Part shown: piece after piece, positions 1-11,886 of the stretch | How positions within the stretch are numbered: position 1 is the first letter of the stretch | Layout: each line of letters opens with the position of its first letter | DNA from: Pseudocercospora fijiensis CIRAD86 | Lineage: Eukaryota; Ascomycota; Dothideomycetes; Mycosphaerellales; Mycosphaerellaceae | DNA length: 64,000 bases | Reading direction: 5' to 3' | Assembly: GCF_000340215.1 (NCBI RefSeq) | Contig: NW_006921532.1 | Location: 2,521,337 to 2,585,336 of the forward strand | The notes under the pieces: generated by a model | Told to the model about the DNA's origin: nothing | The model's input: the letters and a program-made list of their open reading frames with translations, nothing else | The model's database searches: none | Made by a program: the position numbers and the translations under genes

Positions 1-647
1 CCTCCGACTACTGACGTCCAATCAATCTCGTTTGAATGATGCCCGGGTTGGACTTGAGGACCTGGCTGGCAGTCTCCGTCTCTGGGCCGGCACCCAGGCT
101 GGTCGGGACAGTGGCTTGGGCCAACAAGGACGTGCGAAGATGGTCAAGCTATGCTTGGTCATCACAAAGCAGCTTGGCGGATGGGAGGAGAAAGATAGCG
201 GATACAGTTCCGCTCGCAGCGCGAGCTCGAGCCCTGTGCGAGAGGGCATTGTGATCACATAATGATTGCCTAATCACCTGTAGGGCGTAATTCATAGCAG
301 AAGGCGCCGGATGCGCCGCTCGAGAAATTAGCACAGACCAACATCATGACTAGAAGCGAACAGTGTCACAAAGATGCCTTCACACTACATTGCACCTGGC
401 TACTTACTTTCACTTGATATGTCGTGATGGTTCGCAGATCATTCAAGCTTGTGCCGCGGCTTCTTTCACATGTGACGTCTTATTAGTCAACTACCTGCAC
501 CTGCACTTTCTTCCGAACGCGACCTTGTGATCCTGCAACAACAACAACAACAACAACAACACTGGCCTAGGTGTTACCACCAGTCTCGACAGACATTTGC
601 ACTATGTGAATAAGACGCGCCTCCTATCACGAGGCTTCTTTCACAAT
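1..647. other. Left-edge region upstream of the peroxin gene, no gene supported
   Basis: Short overlapping open frames exist on both strands near the left edge, but none has a recognisable domain, a signal peptide or a consistent coding pattern. The stretch just before the peroxin gene carries a CAA trinucleotide run and probably holds that gene's promoter and 5' UTR. A gene ending to the left of the window cannot be excluded. Confidence 0.5.
536..562. repeat. (CAA)n microsatellite
   Basis: About nine uninterrupted CAA units lie some 90 bp upstream of the peroxin start codon. They are probably in its 5' UTR or proximal promoter. Confidence 0.9.
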
Positions 648-2135
648 ATGGACGGTGATGTCATTTCGAACCGCGATGAGCCCATCCCTGTCCTTCGCAT
701 ACCCACCAACGAAGACGAATCGTCTGCCTCTGTCTCCGATAGCGAGCCCACACTAGGACGGCGAGATAGGATCAAAGACCGTGCAAGTAGAGTTTGCGAC
801 AAATTCGACGAGTACAGCAGTCCCGAAGTACGACAAAGCCTGCAGGATAGACTCTTCGCCAGTGTTCTTTCACAGATCATACCCACTGACGCTCCAGATG
901 GCGATGACAAGCAGACGCAAGGCTCTAAGAAGGACAGACGGTCGAAGAAGTATGTAGACAAGCCAGAGTTTGCCATACGACTTATGTCGTCAAATTTCAG
1001 ACGATTCAATGCACGAATTGGTGTGGTATTTGTGATGGAAAACAGGCTGATTCACCTGTTATCATGGCGACGACCTACGGCTACGCTCTCCTTCCTCGCC
1101 GTATACTCGCTCATGTGCCTCAAGCCGCATCTGCTACCTCTGGTTCCGCTCACGATCTTACTATTCGGTATCATGATCCCATCCTTCCTCGCGCGACACC
1201 CTACACCCGCGAACGATCCACGAATCGAACCCAGCTACCGTGGACCACCAACAGCGCCTGCAAGTCGTGTCAAGCCTGCCCCGGACCTGAGCACTGATTT
1301 CTGGAGGAATATGAGGGACCTGCAGAATAGCATGGAGGACTTCTCTCGGCTTCACGATGCAGCGAACAAGTACATTACACCCTATACGAATTTTAGCGAT
1401 GAGGCAGTAAGCTCGACGCTCTTCCTCGCCCTCTCCGCTCTGGGCATCGCTGCCTTCGTCGGGAGCGCGCTTGTGCCATGGCGCGTCATTGCTTTGATCG
1501 CGGGGTGGATAGCTACACTGCTCGGTCATGCTAGTGCTCAGAAAGTGCTGTTGTCTACCAAGAATGTCAGCAACTTCCGCCAGCACGTGCTGATGTTGCA
1601 GAGCACGCTGCGCAATTGGATAGAGAATGACATCCTCATGGACGAACCACCGGAGCTACGACAGGTAGAGATCTTTGAGCTTCAAAAGCATCATGCTGGC
1701 AGCGACACTTGGGAGCCTTGGCTTTTCTGTGCATCACCATATGATCCACTCAGCCCAGCACGCATTGCTGGCTCACGACCAAAAGGCACGCAGTTTTTCG
1801 AGGACGTGCAGACGCCGGCTGGCTGGGCTTGGAAAGAGAAAAAGTGGAACCTCGACCTGCTCAGTCGTGAATGGGTTGAAGAACGCATGATCAGTGGTGT
1901 TGAGATTGAGACTGAGGGTGAACGATGGGTGTACGATCTGCCTGATGAAGAAGTGGAGCCGCTTATGACGAGCGCAAGTCCTGGCAAGGGCAAGGTCAAA
2001 AGAGTGAAGAGCGCTCCCAAGAGCGGGTGGGAAGAAGGCCGCGGGCACAGCCAACGAGGTGGATGGCGGAGACGCAGATGGACCAGACTTGTCGAGAAGA
2101 AGGCTGTTGGCAGCACGGGTGACAAGCCGAAATAG
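648..2135 (+). CDS. Peroxisomal/ER membrane peroxin, Pex28-Pex32 (Pex24p/dysferlin-domain) family
   Basis: Single-exon gene of 495 aa. The frame is open from 597, but the first codon there is TTG; the first in-frame ATG is at 648 (protein begins MDGDVISN), so that start is used. After an acidic/basic N-terminal region (about 1-115) comes a family-typical segment near residues 125-180: a stretch containing NRLIHLLSWRRP, then a hydrophobic double span and PSFLARHP. A second hydrophobic pair lies near 255-310. The C-terminal third has dysferlin-type DysF features, including a WEPW motif, GWAWKEKKW and ERWVYD, and ends in a basic tail. In yeast this family (Pex23/24/28-32) sits in the ER and at ER-peroxisome contacts and controls peroxisome number and size. 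Length and order fit the family. Which paralogue it is cannot be settled by reading alone. Confidence 0.85.
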   Translation: MDGDVISNRDEPIPVLRIPTNEDESSASVSDSEPTLGRRDRIKDRASRVCDKFDEYSSPEVRQSLQDRLFASVLSQIIPTDAPDGDDKQTQGSKKDRRSKKYVDKPEFAIRLMSSNFRRFNARIGVVFVMENRLIHLLSWRRPTATLSFLAVYSLMCLKPHLLPLVPLTILLFGIMIPSFLARHPTPANDPRIEPSYRGPPTAPASRVKPAPDLSTDFWRNMRDLQNSMEDFSRLHDAANKYITPYTNFSDEAVSSTLFLALSALGIAAFVGSALVPWRVIALIAGWIATLLGHASAQKVLLSTKNVSNFRQHVLMLQSTLRNWIENDILMDEPPELRQVEIFELQKHHAGSDTWEPWLFCASPYDPLSPARIAGSRPKGTQFFEDVQTPAGWAWKEKKWNLDLLSREWVEERMISGVEIETEGERWVYDLPDEEVEPLMTSASPGKGKVKRVKSAPKSGWEEGRGHSQRGGWRRRRWTRLVEKKAVGSTGDKPK

Positions 2136-3656
2136 TGAGGATTGGTCAAAGTCCATCAACATTGATCGTCGGACACTGATGGAGCACTATGCCGCATACG
2201 AGCTACGCCCCGTGGCCTGTATACAGTAATAACAAGCACGCCTATGCAGCTCGAGTCCGGCAGCATCGTCCAAGTCCAACATCGGCTGTCCAAGATACAA
2301 TAACGTGGCATGGTCGTGGTGTGTCTGCAGATACACGACGCTAGTGAGGCTACTCAGGTAATGAGTTCATCAAGCAAGCAGCTTATCGCCCTCGCGTGAC
2401 TGCTTCGACACCCGCTACACAGTCGGCCCGTCGTAACATCGGACACGGTCTCTCCTTATGTATCACCAAGCGAGTGCCAAGCCCTGCTTCTAGAAGCTTT
2501 GCCCAAGCTTGGTGCCAGCGCCGGCAGCGGCCCCTCGGCATCCCCAGACGGCGACGCTCTCAGTCTCAGCCTCCCATCAGTACGCCCCGATTTAGCGAGA
2601 TGGCGGAAGGGGGTGATCCCTGAGAACGGGATCTAACTGGTCAAAGCTAGCGTACTGTCTAAAGGAATTATCCGCATCTCGCTTAATCAGGGTGTACAAC
2701 ATGCATTCGACGCCGGACTGCGTGCTCCCATGCATGTTGCCGGGTTGCCCGCGGTCTGCTTACTTGTCTGACCACTCAACCTCATCACATGATGAACTCG
2801 TCTGCTTCAAACCACCGCCGCCAGTGTATTCCACCATTGAGTGCATCCTTCTCACCTCGCACATCACGTCGCAACAGCACGAGCACCAACCCCCAGTACG
2901 CCGATACGCAAGTTGCACTTTTCTGCCCTTCTTATCTTTGCCAGCATCAATTCACAGCTGCGCGCAAATGTCGGCATGCCTTGCCTGCTTATCTCTCTCT
3001 ACAACCATGCGCGAGATTGCTGATCCGTGCTGCTCTGCCTGTCCCTGCACGAAGTCACGCAAAGCCGCCGGACCAGCACTCATAAGTCTCATTAGCTGCA
3101 TTTCGCCCTGGCGGCGCTCGAAACTATAAGGTGGACCATACATCTTCAGTCAAGTTCAGTGTCCCTCAGGACCCTCACTAGGCTGTGTGGCTTGAGGGGG
3201 ATTGCAGGGTAGAGCGGCATTATCTGGTGTGCAGCAGCAGTGCTCGAGGTTGTACCGATGACCGACTGGCATAGCCAGCCGCACTGATGAATGCTATAAA
3301 GCTTCACGAAAGCCTTGTGCTACGTGCGCACACAGAGTGCACGATCACTTTCTTTGAGAGGCGTACACGTGGTTGAAGGTTGGGTGTCACAATTCTGGAG
3401 AAGGCTTGACCGGTCTTCCTTGAATACAAGCATTCCCTGAGAGCTTGTGTCTGTCTTTGTGTCTGTGTTACCGGTCCGTCTTTTCCAGCTATTGGTACAC
3501 TGTGGTACCCTTCCTCGAACAGGCCATCTTGCCGTCTCAGCTCACACTGGAAACTATTCTGGGAAAACTTTCGAAATCGATCTCTTGTACTTATTATCCA
3601 TAAGGCTTCCCTGGCTTTGTCGGCCTTGAACCAAGCTCGCTTCACCGACAGCCGAA
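2136..3656. other. Intergenic region between peroxin and permease
   Basis: About 1.5 kb without a supported gene. Several short open frames overlap one another on both strands, lack domains, and sit in C- and pyrimidine-rich sequence, so I treat them as chance. The last 300 bp are pyrimidine-rich, as is common for fungal promoters and 5' UTRs. Confidence 0.6.
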
Positions 3657-5746
3657 ATGGCGGACACAGAGAAGGGCGACTACGTCGTGGGAGAGAGGTC
3701 CCCTCACGATGTTGCAATTGGAGAATTCGCAGACGCCCCCAGGAAAAACAGTATCAATGAGGCGGCGGATCTCTATGGGGATGTTCAGACTGCCGAGCGT
3801 ATGTTCGATGACAACCATAATGCTACTATTACAAGAGGAACTGCTGAACACCAACAGAATATGGCTATGTCAGCCGTGGACTCAAGTCAAGACATATTCA
3901 ATTCATCGCTCTTGGAGGAACGGTAAGCAAGAAGCACTTTTGGTTGGCGGAAACGAAAGCTAATCCCGTCAATCTGCTAGATCGGCACAGGTTTGTTCCT
4001 CGGAATAGGCAAGGCTTTCGTCCATGGCGGTCCCCTTTCTGTCCTCCTCGGTTACTCCATCACGGGTGTTGCTATCTTCGCGATGATGCAGGCGCTCGGT
4101 GAAATGGCTACATGGCTTCCTCTGCCGGGTGCTATCCCACAATATTGTGCCCGATACGTCGATCCAGCTATGGGTATGCAGATGTCAAGCAGGAGAGATG
4201 AGTCGAAGATCAGCTAACTCTTCTTCCTAGGGTTCGCGGCAGGTTGGAACAATTGGTACTCCAGCGCCCTCACTCTGTGCGCCGAAATCTCAGCTGCAGC
4301 CGTGGTCATCGGATTCTGGAACGACAGTATCACTCAAGCAGCCTGGATCACCATTATCTTGGTCCTCATCGTCTGCCTTAACATCTTCGCCGTGTCAATC
4401 TACGGAGAAGCAGAATTCATCTTCGCCTCGATCAAGATCCTTACCATCGTTGGACTGCTGCTTCTCGCCGTGGTCATTGATCTCGGTGGTACCGACCAAG
4501 GGCGGCTCGGCTTCAGGTACTGGAAACACCCTTACGCGGCTATGAGGGAGTATGTTGGTACTGGGAATACCGGCCGATTTGCAGGTTTCTTTGCAGTCCT
4601 CGCAAACGCGGCTTTCGCATATGGCGGTGTGGAGACGGTCGCTGTTGCTGCTGGTGAGGCTGAGAACCCCAGGAAGAACATCCCTAAGGCCGTCAGGCGA
4701 GTCTTCTGGAGAATGTGAGTACTGCCGTCTTTTGTGCTCGATATTTGCTAACGATAGCGCAGTCTCTTCTTCTACGTCCTCGGAACGCTCGCCATTGGTG
4801 TCACTGTTCCAGCTACTGATGACCGTCTCTTGAACGGAGGCCCTGGTGCGGGCTCGTCTCCTTGGGTCATCGCCATTGTGCGCGCTGGTATTCCAGTCCT
4901 GTGAGTCGTGCCGATTATCATGCCATGAGCCATATCATCTGCTGACCTATCTTTCCTTTCCTCAGGCCACACATCATTAATGCCGTCATTTTGACTTCAG
5001 CATCCTCGTCTGGTAATGCGTTCTTGTACACTGGATCCCGATACCTCTTCGCCCTGGCTCAGAACAAGCAGGCGCCTCGGGTGAGTTGCGGGCCAAGACC
5101 AGATATTATCGGCAATGAGTACTAACATGTCTCTCCAGTTTTTGCTCTACTGCACCAAGAAAGGTGTCCCAATCTGGTGTGTGCTCATCACCGCATCCAT
5201 CGGTCTTCTGACCTACATGACCGTCTCTGCCGGAGCCTCGAGCGTCTTCGACTGGTTCCAGACGTTGACGACCATCACCTCGCTCTTCACCTGGTTCTCA
5301 ATTCGTAAGTCATCCGAATTTCGAAACATTCTTTCACGATATTAACGTACCTGCCCATAGTCGTCGCCTACATCAAATTCCGCCGCGCCCTTATCGCGCA
5401 AGGCGTCTCGCGCAACGATCTGATTTTCAGATCCCGTTTCCAGCCCTACTCCGCCTACATCGCCCTTGCCTTCTTCATCGTAATCATCATCTTCAACGGC
5501 TTCAAAGTCTTCACACATAACAAAGACGGCACATCGAATTGGGACATCCAAGATTTCGTTACAGCTTACGTGGGAATCCCAATCTACGTGGGGTTCTACT
5601 TGTTTTGGAAGATCGTGAAGAGGACCAAGTTTGTCAAGAGTTCGGAGGCGGACATTTGGACCGGAAAGGCTGCCCTTGATGCTGAGGTCTGGCCTGAGCA
5701 GGAGCCGAGGAATTTGTTGGAGAAGGTGTGGTATTGGATTGCTTGA
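3657..5746 (+). CDS. Amino-acid permease, yeast amino acid transporter (YAT/AAP) family
   Basis: Eight exons read from the sequence: 3657-3798, 3858-3922, 3981-4173, 4231-4714, 4763-4900, 4966-5080, 5139-5304 and 5361-5746. All introns are 48-65 nt with GT-AG ends and the phases agree, giving 562 aa, normal for the family. The cytosolic N-terminus leads into RGLKSRHIQFIALGGTIGTG, the hallmark of the first membrane span and substrate-binding loop. About twelve hydrophobic spans follow, with other family landmarks such as GEMATWLP, GVETVAVAAGE and SGNAFLYTGSRYLFALA. These proton symporters import amino acids across the plasma membrane; the substrate cannot be predicted from sequence alone. The first intron carries a good branch site (GCTGAAC) and joins the N-terminal tail to the conserved core. 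Exon borders rest on splice signals plus restoration of family motifs. Confidence 0.9.
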
Positions 5747-6026
5747 GCGTGGGAAAGATGTGTTGTGTGCAGATAGATGTGAGCAACAAGATGATGCTGG
5801 TGGTCTCCTTCGAGAGCCAGTTTATGCTGTCAAGACGAACTTTCCCAACGTCCATCCGCAGTCCGTTCCGCCGTGAATTTGTGAGCCGATGTCGATGATG
5901 TTGTCCACGTGAAGACGCGAGAGTGTCCACGACTTCTCCACTCGGGGATCATCGCCCAACGCCATCCGGCCATCGTCGAGAATTTCCACAGAATTGAAGC
6001 TTGCCGCGCCAATCCTCTGAGCATCT

Positions 6027-8651
6027 ATGCTTTCGGCCGGCACGATCGCGAGGCCATCAGCATGCTTGCGCTGTCAGCTCCGTGAGGCGCTCCCGAGTAG
6101 CCGTTCGACATGGCGAACGATGAATGCGAGAACGATACGCGGCTGCAACGGATTTGCAACGCATTCTCAAGGTCTACGAGACGAGGATCAATCATATGCC
6201 CGGCCATGGAGGTGGAAGCATTATTATCCTGATGGCAAAGTGGTTGGAAGAGGTGGCAAGAGACAGCGTGTGGTGTCGGAAAAGCTGAGCAGAGAGTCGC
6301 TGAACAAGCCATCGAGCGTGGTGATCCTGCGAGATCTGCCGAAAGATGCATCTTCTCACGCGACGCCAGACACAGATGTTGCTGGTGCATCAGAAGTCTC
6401 GACGAGGCATCCTCGATTGAGCGCGAAAGACATTGAGAACTCGATCCTCACCAAATATAAGGCGCCCGACACCGAAGAAGTCAATGCCTCCATTGCTGAA
6501 GTCCAGAGCAAGCTGCGCAGCACCATTCTCGACGAGAAAGAGTTCGATGAGCTGGCTCAGAGGTTGAGCAGGGCTTATACATCACCACAGCTCTCGCGCT
6601 ATCTTTTCGCGACATTGAAAGCGTCTGCGGGACGTTCAGTGAGCAACACGACAGTTGGCAGTAATATAGAGAGTCAAACTCCTATGCAATGGCAACCAGG
6701 ACAAACACCATTAGCGAACCGACATCAGGTCAAGGTGCAGACGACGGGACAGGGCAAGAAGTTGAGGACCATCGAGCAGATTTTGCGTCTCTGCTGGGAT
6801 GTCAGGGTCACGTCTGAGGAGCAAGAGATTGGAGAGCTAGAATTGAAGCTGGAGCCATGGCAGCTATCCATGCTTTTCGATCTCTACGAGAATGACGAGC
6901 CGTACTACAAAAGCTTGATATGGACACAGATGCTGCTCCGCACGACACAGGTACAGCAATACCGACCTGACAGCATTCTTCGCATCACCGGCCGCCGAAC
7001 AGACGCCGAGGATGCGGCGTGGCAGCTCAAATCTGCATTGATGAATGTCCAGCCGCTGCGCATGGACGCTGCAAAACTCATACCGCAAGGGCATGCTGGG
7101 GCCAAGAGCAGCTTTATCGATGAAGAGTTGGGCTACGTGTCCAATCTGACCAAATCAGTCCTCTCGCTGGAACCAGATGGGGTGGTTGTCATCTATAACA
7201 GGACCAACGATGGCAGGAACAATGCACGACGGCTCTTACTATCGATGCTCAGGGTCTCCGTTTCTTCGTTTCGCGAAGTTCTCCAGCTCTCCGAACCTTC
7301 TGCACCTAACACCTTTTCCCTACCGAGTGAGCCTTCCACTAGTGGCTTGCATCGAAGATGGGCTGGTCGAGATCTCGTTCGCGAGATGGCGTCCACGCAC
7401 AGACTCCCTGATGCGATGAAGTCTCAATTGGAAGAACAACAGTCAAAGTCAGAAGGTGTCGGTAGTGACGTACGAGCCCAGGCCATTGCGGCGAAGCTAC
7501 AAACAGTCAATCCAGCTTTGTTGGTCAACAGCCCCCACCCATTTCACGCAGACTCATATTGGGACCCAGCCCTCGACCAATTATCATACAACTGGTCGTG
7601 CAGTTTCAGCAGACATTTGCAGGACTCGACTTCAATTTCAGATGATGCATCTTCCTCGGCAGAACCGGAAACTTCACGCAATGTCTATCGATCCACCATA
7701 CCAGGTCTGGATGCACTGCTATCGTATTTTGACACAGCGACCAACCCGAGGCCCCTACACCTTTCGAAACACTGTGTCCCGATCAGTTATGTAGGCGAAG
7801 AAGAGCCTCTGGTCCGAATCGACTGGGCATTACCATACCTATCGGCAATCCTACTACCGCTGCCGAACGAGTCGTTGGCTGTACAGCTTCCACGTATTGA
7901 GCTTCGATACAACTTCACCGAGCCGACGCAACCAGGCAGACCAAGAGACCTGTTCCTCACTGGTCTCAAAGCCGACATCGATCACCAAAATCTGATTGTA
8001 CCACTTCCAGACCATGCTGTAGACTTGAATTTCTCGAGAAGTGTTTCGCTGGTCGCTCGGGCCCATCTTGCGAAATACGACAAGCACATACTCTACTTCA
8101 CGCAACAGATTCAGAGATCCATCTTCACCGGCGATGGTGTGCTCACTGCGCCAACCGAACTCACATTACGCCTACCACGCTGGCTAGTTCATCCTGATGC
8201 AGACCGTTCGAGCGGCGCGGAAAAGGAAGATATTTCAGTTACATACCTTTTCGAGCGATTCAAACAAACACAAAGAGTGGACTTTGCTATCAGCGAGGCT
8301 GCACGTACTGCTCACGGAGTCGATTCTGAAGTACAAGATATGGCTATGCAGCTGCCTTCTAGCCTTCGCCTGAAGTATAGCGAAGCTGATGGTGGCGCGA
8401 TTCACGGGAATTCTTCAACACTCACTTTATTACACAAGACGAAGAGGTCTGCTCCAAAGTCTGCAGAGACTTCGCAGCCAGTCGATGCTTTGACAGGTGT
8501 GCTTGAAAACGAGGCGAGTCAAGAGAGCACGTCGCAGGAACAGGACCCTACGCAGCAGCTTGCTGAATCGGCGTTGCGCATCGCACATTTGCTGACCCGT
8601 ATCAACGCTGGAACGCTGTCAGCTTTCAGGAAGGAGACGGAAGACAGCTAA
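6027..8651 (+). CDS. Mitochondrial inner-membrane translation/transcription coupling protein, Sls1-like
   Basis: Single exon, 874 aa. The N-terminus (about 45 residues) is rich in Arg, Ser and Ala and poor in acids, as expected for a mitochondrial presequence. Next comes a conserved block with YYPDGKVVGRGGKRQRV and KPSSVVILRDLP, then a region with DIENSILTKYK, which I recognise from the fungal Sls1 family (mitochondrial inner-membrane-bound regulator domain). In yeast, Sls1 is bound to the matrix side of the inner membrane and links mitochondrial transcription (Rpo41/Nam1) to translation. The middle is less conserved and the C-terminus is polar. The yeast protein is shorter (about 640 aa), but filamentous-fungal homologues are longer. 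Its 3' end converges with the broken transporter gene, 115 bp away. Family assignment is by motif recall, so moderately sure. Confidence 0.7.
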   Translation: MLSAGTIARPSACLRCQLREALPSSRSTWRTMNARTIRGCNGFATHSQGLRDEDQSYARPWRWKHYYPDGKVVGRGGKRQRVVSEKLSRESLNKPSSVVILRDLPKDASSHATPDTDVAGASEVSTRHPRLSAKDIENSILTKYKAPDTEEVNASIAEVQSKLRSTILDEKEFDELAQRLSRAYTSPQLSRYLFATLKASAGRSVSNTTVGSNIESQTPMQWQPGQTPLANRHQVKVQTTGQGKKLRTIEQILRLCWDVRVTSEEQEIGELELKLEPWQLSMLFDLYENDEPYYKSLIWTQMLLRTTQVQQYRPDSILRITGRRTDAEDAAWQLKSALMNVQPLRMDAAKLIPQGHAGAKSSFIDEELGYVSNLTKSVLSLEPDGVVVIYNRTNDGRNNARRLLLSMLRVSVSSFREVLQLSEPSAPNTFSLPSEPSTSGLHRRWAGRDLVREMASTHRLPDAMKSQLEEQQSKSEGVGSDVRAQAIAAKLQTVNPALLVNSPHPFHADSYWDPALDQLSYNWSCSFSRHLQDSTSISDDASSSAEPETSRNVYRSTIPGLDALLSYFDTATNPRPLHLSKHCVPISYVGEEEPLVRIDWALPYLSAILLPLPNESLAVQLPRIELRYNFTEPTQPGRPRDLFLTGLKADIDHQNLIVPLPDHAVDLNFSRSVSLVARAHLAKYDKHILYFTQQIQRSIFTGDGVLTAPTELTLRLPRWLVHPDADRSSGAEKEDISVTYLFERFKQTQRVDFAISEAARTAHGVDSEVQDMAMQLPSSLRLKYSEADGGAIHGNSSTLTLLHKTKRSAPKSAETSQPVDALTGVLENEASQESTSQEQDPTQQLAESALRIAHLLTRINAGTLSAFRKETEDS

Positions 8652-8766
8652 TCGTATCGTGACTGCATCAAGCATCAATAGGGAGACCATAGCCCCAGCT
8701 CCAATCGAGATATGTATTACTATACCTGTACTGTCCACCAGGGTTTCTACACTCTATCCCTCTCGC

Positions 8767-11715
8767 TCATATCTCATGTCCCTTCTTCTCATCCACACCA
8801 CTCGAATCCATCGAAGAATCATCCGAATCCGCATGACGATCCTGTATATGAAACGAGAAATCAATAACTCCCACCAATTTCTTCCCAATCCTAGTAGTGA
8901 TAAGTAATCGTCAGCACTCCTCTCAACACATACACGGTACGGTATCCTGCGAATTTCGAACTCACCCCGTAAATCTTCACAGTATCATCACGAATACCCT
9001 GCGCACAAATCTGCAGCACTGCAAAAGCACTATCCTCCGGTCCCACAATATATATCTCACCATAGACAACAAAACCTCTGGATCCATCTTTTCTTCCTCC
9101 TCCTCCTCTTCACATGTCCTCGTCCCGGAACTTCCAAATACGGAGCACAAAGCTCTCGCATGCAACAACATACTCGCACTCAAGAGACGTCCATTTCCGC
9201 GACGTCATCGTGGAGCGTAAAGGGGGTAGAGATTTCCGGAAATCCTCATCCTCATCCTCATTTTTGTCTGAAGGAAAGAGAGACATGTGTGATGCGATGA
9301 TGCGGAAGAAAAATTCCGAAAAAAGAAAGATGTATATATATATATATATATATATAATTGCAACCACGCGTTCGATGGGCTTCGACGAGGAAATTTTTCT
9401 TTCCGCCGACGCGGAGTTGGAAAATTTTGAGGAAGGCGGAATTTTGTTTGGAGGGTTGGTGAGGAGGGAGAGGAGTTTTGTGAAGACTTTTTGACGGGAA
9501 TTTTTTTTTCGAGGTAGTGGGCACGGGTACGGACGTTGGTGGTGGTTCTTTTTTTGGAGGAGGAGGAGGATGTGGGATTTGACGGTTTCGTGGGTTAATG
9601 GAGGTTAGGTTTGCGAGGAGGTAGAGGGAGGCACCGATGTCTTTGCGGAGTTCGGTGGATTCGGAGACTGGGCAGGGGAATATTGTCCAGATGTAGGCGA
9701 CGGCGAGACCGCCGCAGACGGTGGCGAGACGGTAGGGGGCTAAGAGGTAGGGTTTCGTAGGCGGGTTGGCCGTTGCTTTCTGAGGCTTGGATTCCGACGA
9801 CTTCGACTTGGAGTTCGTAGCCGATGATTAGGATGGCGGTGACGATGGAGATGACGCCGATTATATTATGAGGTTTTTGAATTTGATCGGGATGTAGAAT
9901 GCTAGGAAGATCCAGAGCCAGAGGAAGACAATTACACCGGGAGTCTTTTCGTCGACGATGTAGAAGATTACGTACGAAGCAATCATGGCGAGGAGAGTTC
10001 CGAGGATGCGTAAGATGAATAATGATTGAGTGCTTTGCCCGGCAGTCCTGGTCATGCTGATTGGAACCATGATCATCGCCCACAGGATTCTGTTGCGGAG
10101 GAACCATGTCTGCGTGTCGCGCAAAAAGCATATTATAGCGACTGTCATGGTTGCGGCCACAACCCTGAGACCGAATGCTGAATGATCGCTTCTCAAAGCT
10201 CGAGGGATAAGTCGAATGACTTCACCGAATCGTTCCCAAGCATTGCGAGGCTCTTCGTGTTCGGGATCTCTACGTTTTCCATACGACTCGCGTTCCGGCA
10301 GAGTCAAGATCTGCAGTATAGTTGTCCTCATCGTGGTAGTCTTCTCTTCCGAAAGCTGCGTAGGCCCACTTCTTCAACGTCTTTGTCCCAGGCACTATCA
10401 AGCGTGTTTTCGATAGAGCACCCTCCTGCTTCTTCTTGTCCGCAAATAGTACGAGCTCAAGTGCTGCCTGGCCTGCTCTGTGAAGCAGGTGATCGATGTA
10501 GAGAGCGAAGAAGAGCTGTCTTTGATCTCCCTCCCTGGCATGCTCGTCGGTGACAGAGAGCTGCTCGGGTGTGATGAAGGTCGATTTAAAGAAGCCTGCA
10601 GGCAGATCGATCTCGTGCTGTGCACACCACTCGCGAAGGGTCTGTTTCTTGCGTTGGAAGATGTCCTCCAGTCGCTTTCGATAGGCTTCGGCAAAGCCCG
10701 GGCTACCTGGAAGTTGCTCGCCGGCTTGATTCTCCTCGTCTGACTTCTTCTTTGGCGCTTTGGTGAGCTCCAATACGATGAGAGCATGCTGAAACGCCAA
10801 GTTGATATTGCCACTCATATTCTGAACAGGCTTCTGCAGCTTCTTCATTAATTGATGTAGATTGTCAATTTGGCGTCGGCGCGCCTTCAGGTTGATCTCG
10901 TCGGGATGCTCTTCTGACCAGCCAGCAGATTCTGCTCGTCTTTGAAGATTGTCTATCACGGAGCTGAGACCCACGACTGGAATCAAGGTCACTCTCATCT
11001 TCTTCCATAGCTCGGTGATGTCTTTCGCAGATAGCATTCCAATCGCAATCTCTCGCTTGGCAAAATTGATGTCCGTAGGTAGCATATATCTTAAGCAGCA
11101 AAGCCTTCAAAGCTTTCCCTTGGGGCGTGACCATCATGATCTTGAATTCGCCTGGAGAGGTCGAGCCTTTGTGGTCCTTCTTCTTCTTCTCGCGCTCAGC
11201 GTGTTCATGCTGGATTGCCTGCTCAGGATCCCAAGTCTCAAGACTTTCCAAGTGAGCAGCTTGCGCTTTCAGCAGTCCTCCCATCAAGTTGAGATATCCT
11301 GCCATCTGCTTGAAGACCACCGTTCTGCAAGACATCGGTATCACGAAAAGGCTGACTCCAGTGGCCAAAGCGAAACCCATGAGAAATGCCTCGAGGAGTC
11401 GTTCCATGAATGAGATGGCATAAGTCACAGTGAGGAACTGGGTGCCGTAGGTCATTGACACGCAAGTAAAGATCATGTAGATTATTACTGGAAACTGGAA
11501 TTGGGGTAGAGCACTTCGAAGCGAGTTGACCAGATACGTTTGGAAGATAAGCCAGACTGCCAGAACCGCCGACGCACTTGAGTTGTATCCAGTGGGAGGG
11601 GCACCAGGAGCAGTAGTATGCGCTCGAGCTTGTGTAGCGCAGTACAATGCAAGCAGATTCACTGATGCAGCTACACCAACCGACAGGCAATTGAGTAGCC
11701 TGAGCGAGATTAGCC
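8767..11715 (-). pseudogene. Broken Bre4-like membrane transporter (ArAE_2_N / DUF2421), 5' end lost
   Basis: Reading the minus strand, family landmarks appear in order but in changing frames. An N-terminal membrane block includes NLLALYC, GYNSSASAV and FALATGVSLFVIPMSCRTV. Then come LPTDINFAKREIA, a helical middle, and RRDPEHEEPRNAWERFGE. A C-terminal membrane block has IIGYELQV, ASESNGQPAY, YLLAPYRLATVCGGLAVAYI and SAFLK..LRVGG. A final exon (8767-8890) lies after an intron (8891-8965). Frame changes without plausible introns occur near 11,088, 10,290, 9,875 and 9,748, and a TA microsatellite interrupts the frame near 9,340. At the 5' side a splice acceptor (CTCAG just before 11,701) is followed upstream only by mitochondrial DNA, so roughly the first 70-100 codons are missing. 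Intact relatives are about 1,000-residue multispanning proteins related to aromatic-acid exporters. The gene is almost certainly dead here. Confidence 0.8.
9333..9356. repeat. (TA)12 microsatellite
   Basis: Twelve perfect TA units lie inside the decayed 3' part of the Bre4-like pseudogene and break its reading frame. This is consistent with relaxed selection. Confidence 0.95.
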
Positions 11716-11886
11716 TACAATTGAAATCCACTACTTTGATACATTCGGTTGGCCGTATATTTAATTTTTTTTGTAAAAACTTTTTAAACTATCTATAATA
11801 AACATCATTAAGAAAATAATGTTTATATATAGTAGAATTAACTTACAGTATAATGTTTGTAAGTAATACATATATAATAAGTTATG

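Noticed and set aside
597..647. Longer N-terminus for the peroxin
   Set aside because: The frame begins with TTG, not ATG, and the first ATG (648) gives a family-like start.
2580..2660. Possible nuclear tRNA
   Set aside because: No consistent acceptor and T stems could be formed.
2692..3143. Overlapping short frames upstream of the permease
   Set aside because: Several frames on both strands cover the same bases with no domain, signal or splice support.
9114..9524. Frames with Tyr-Ile repeats
   Set aside because: Created by the TA microsatellite inside the decayed transporter gene.
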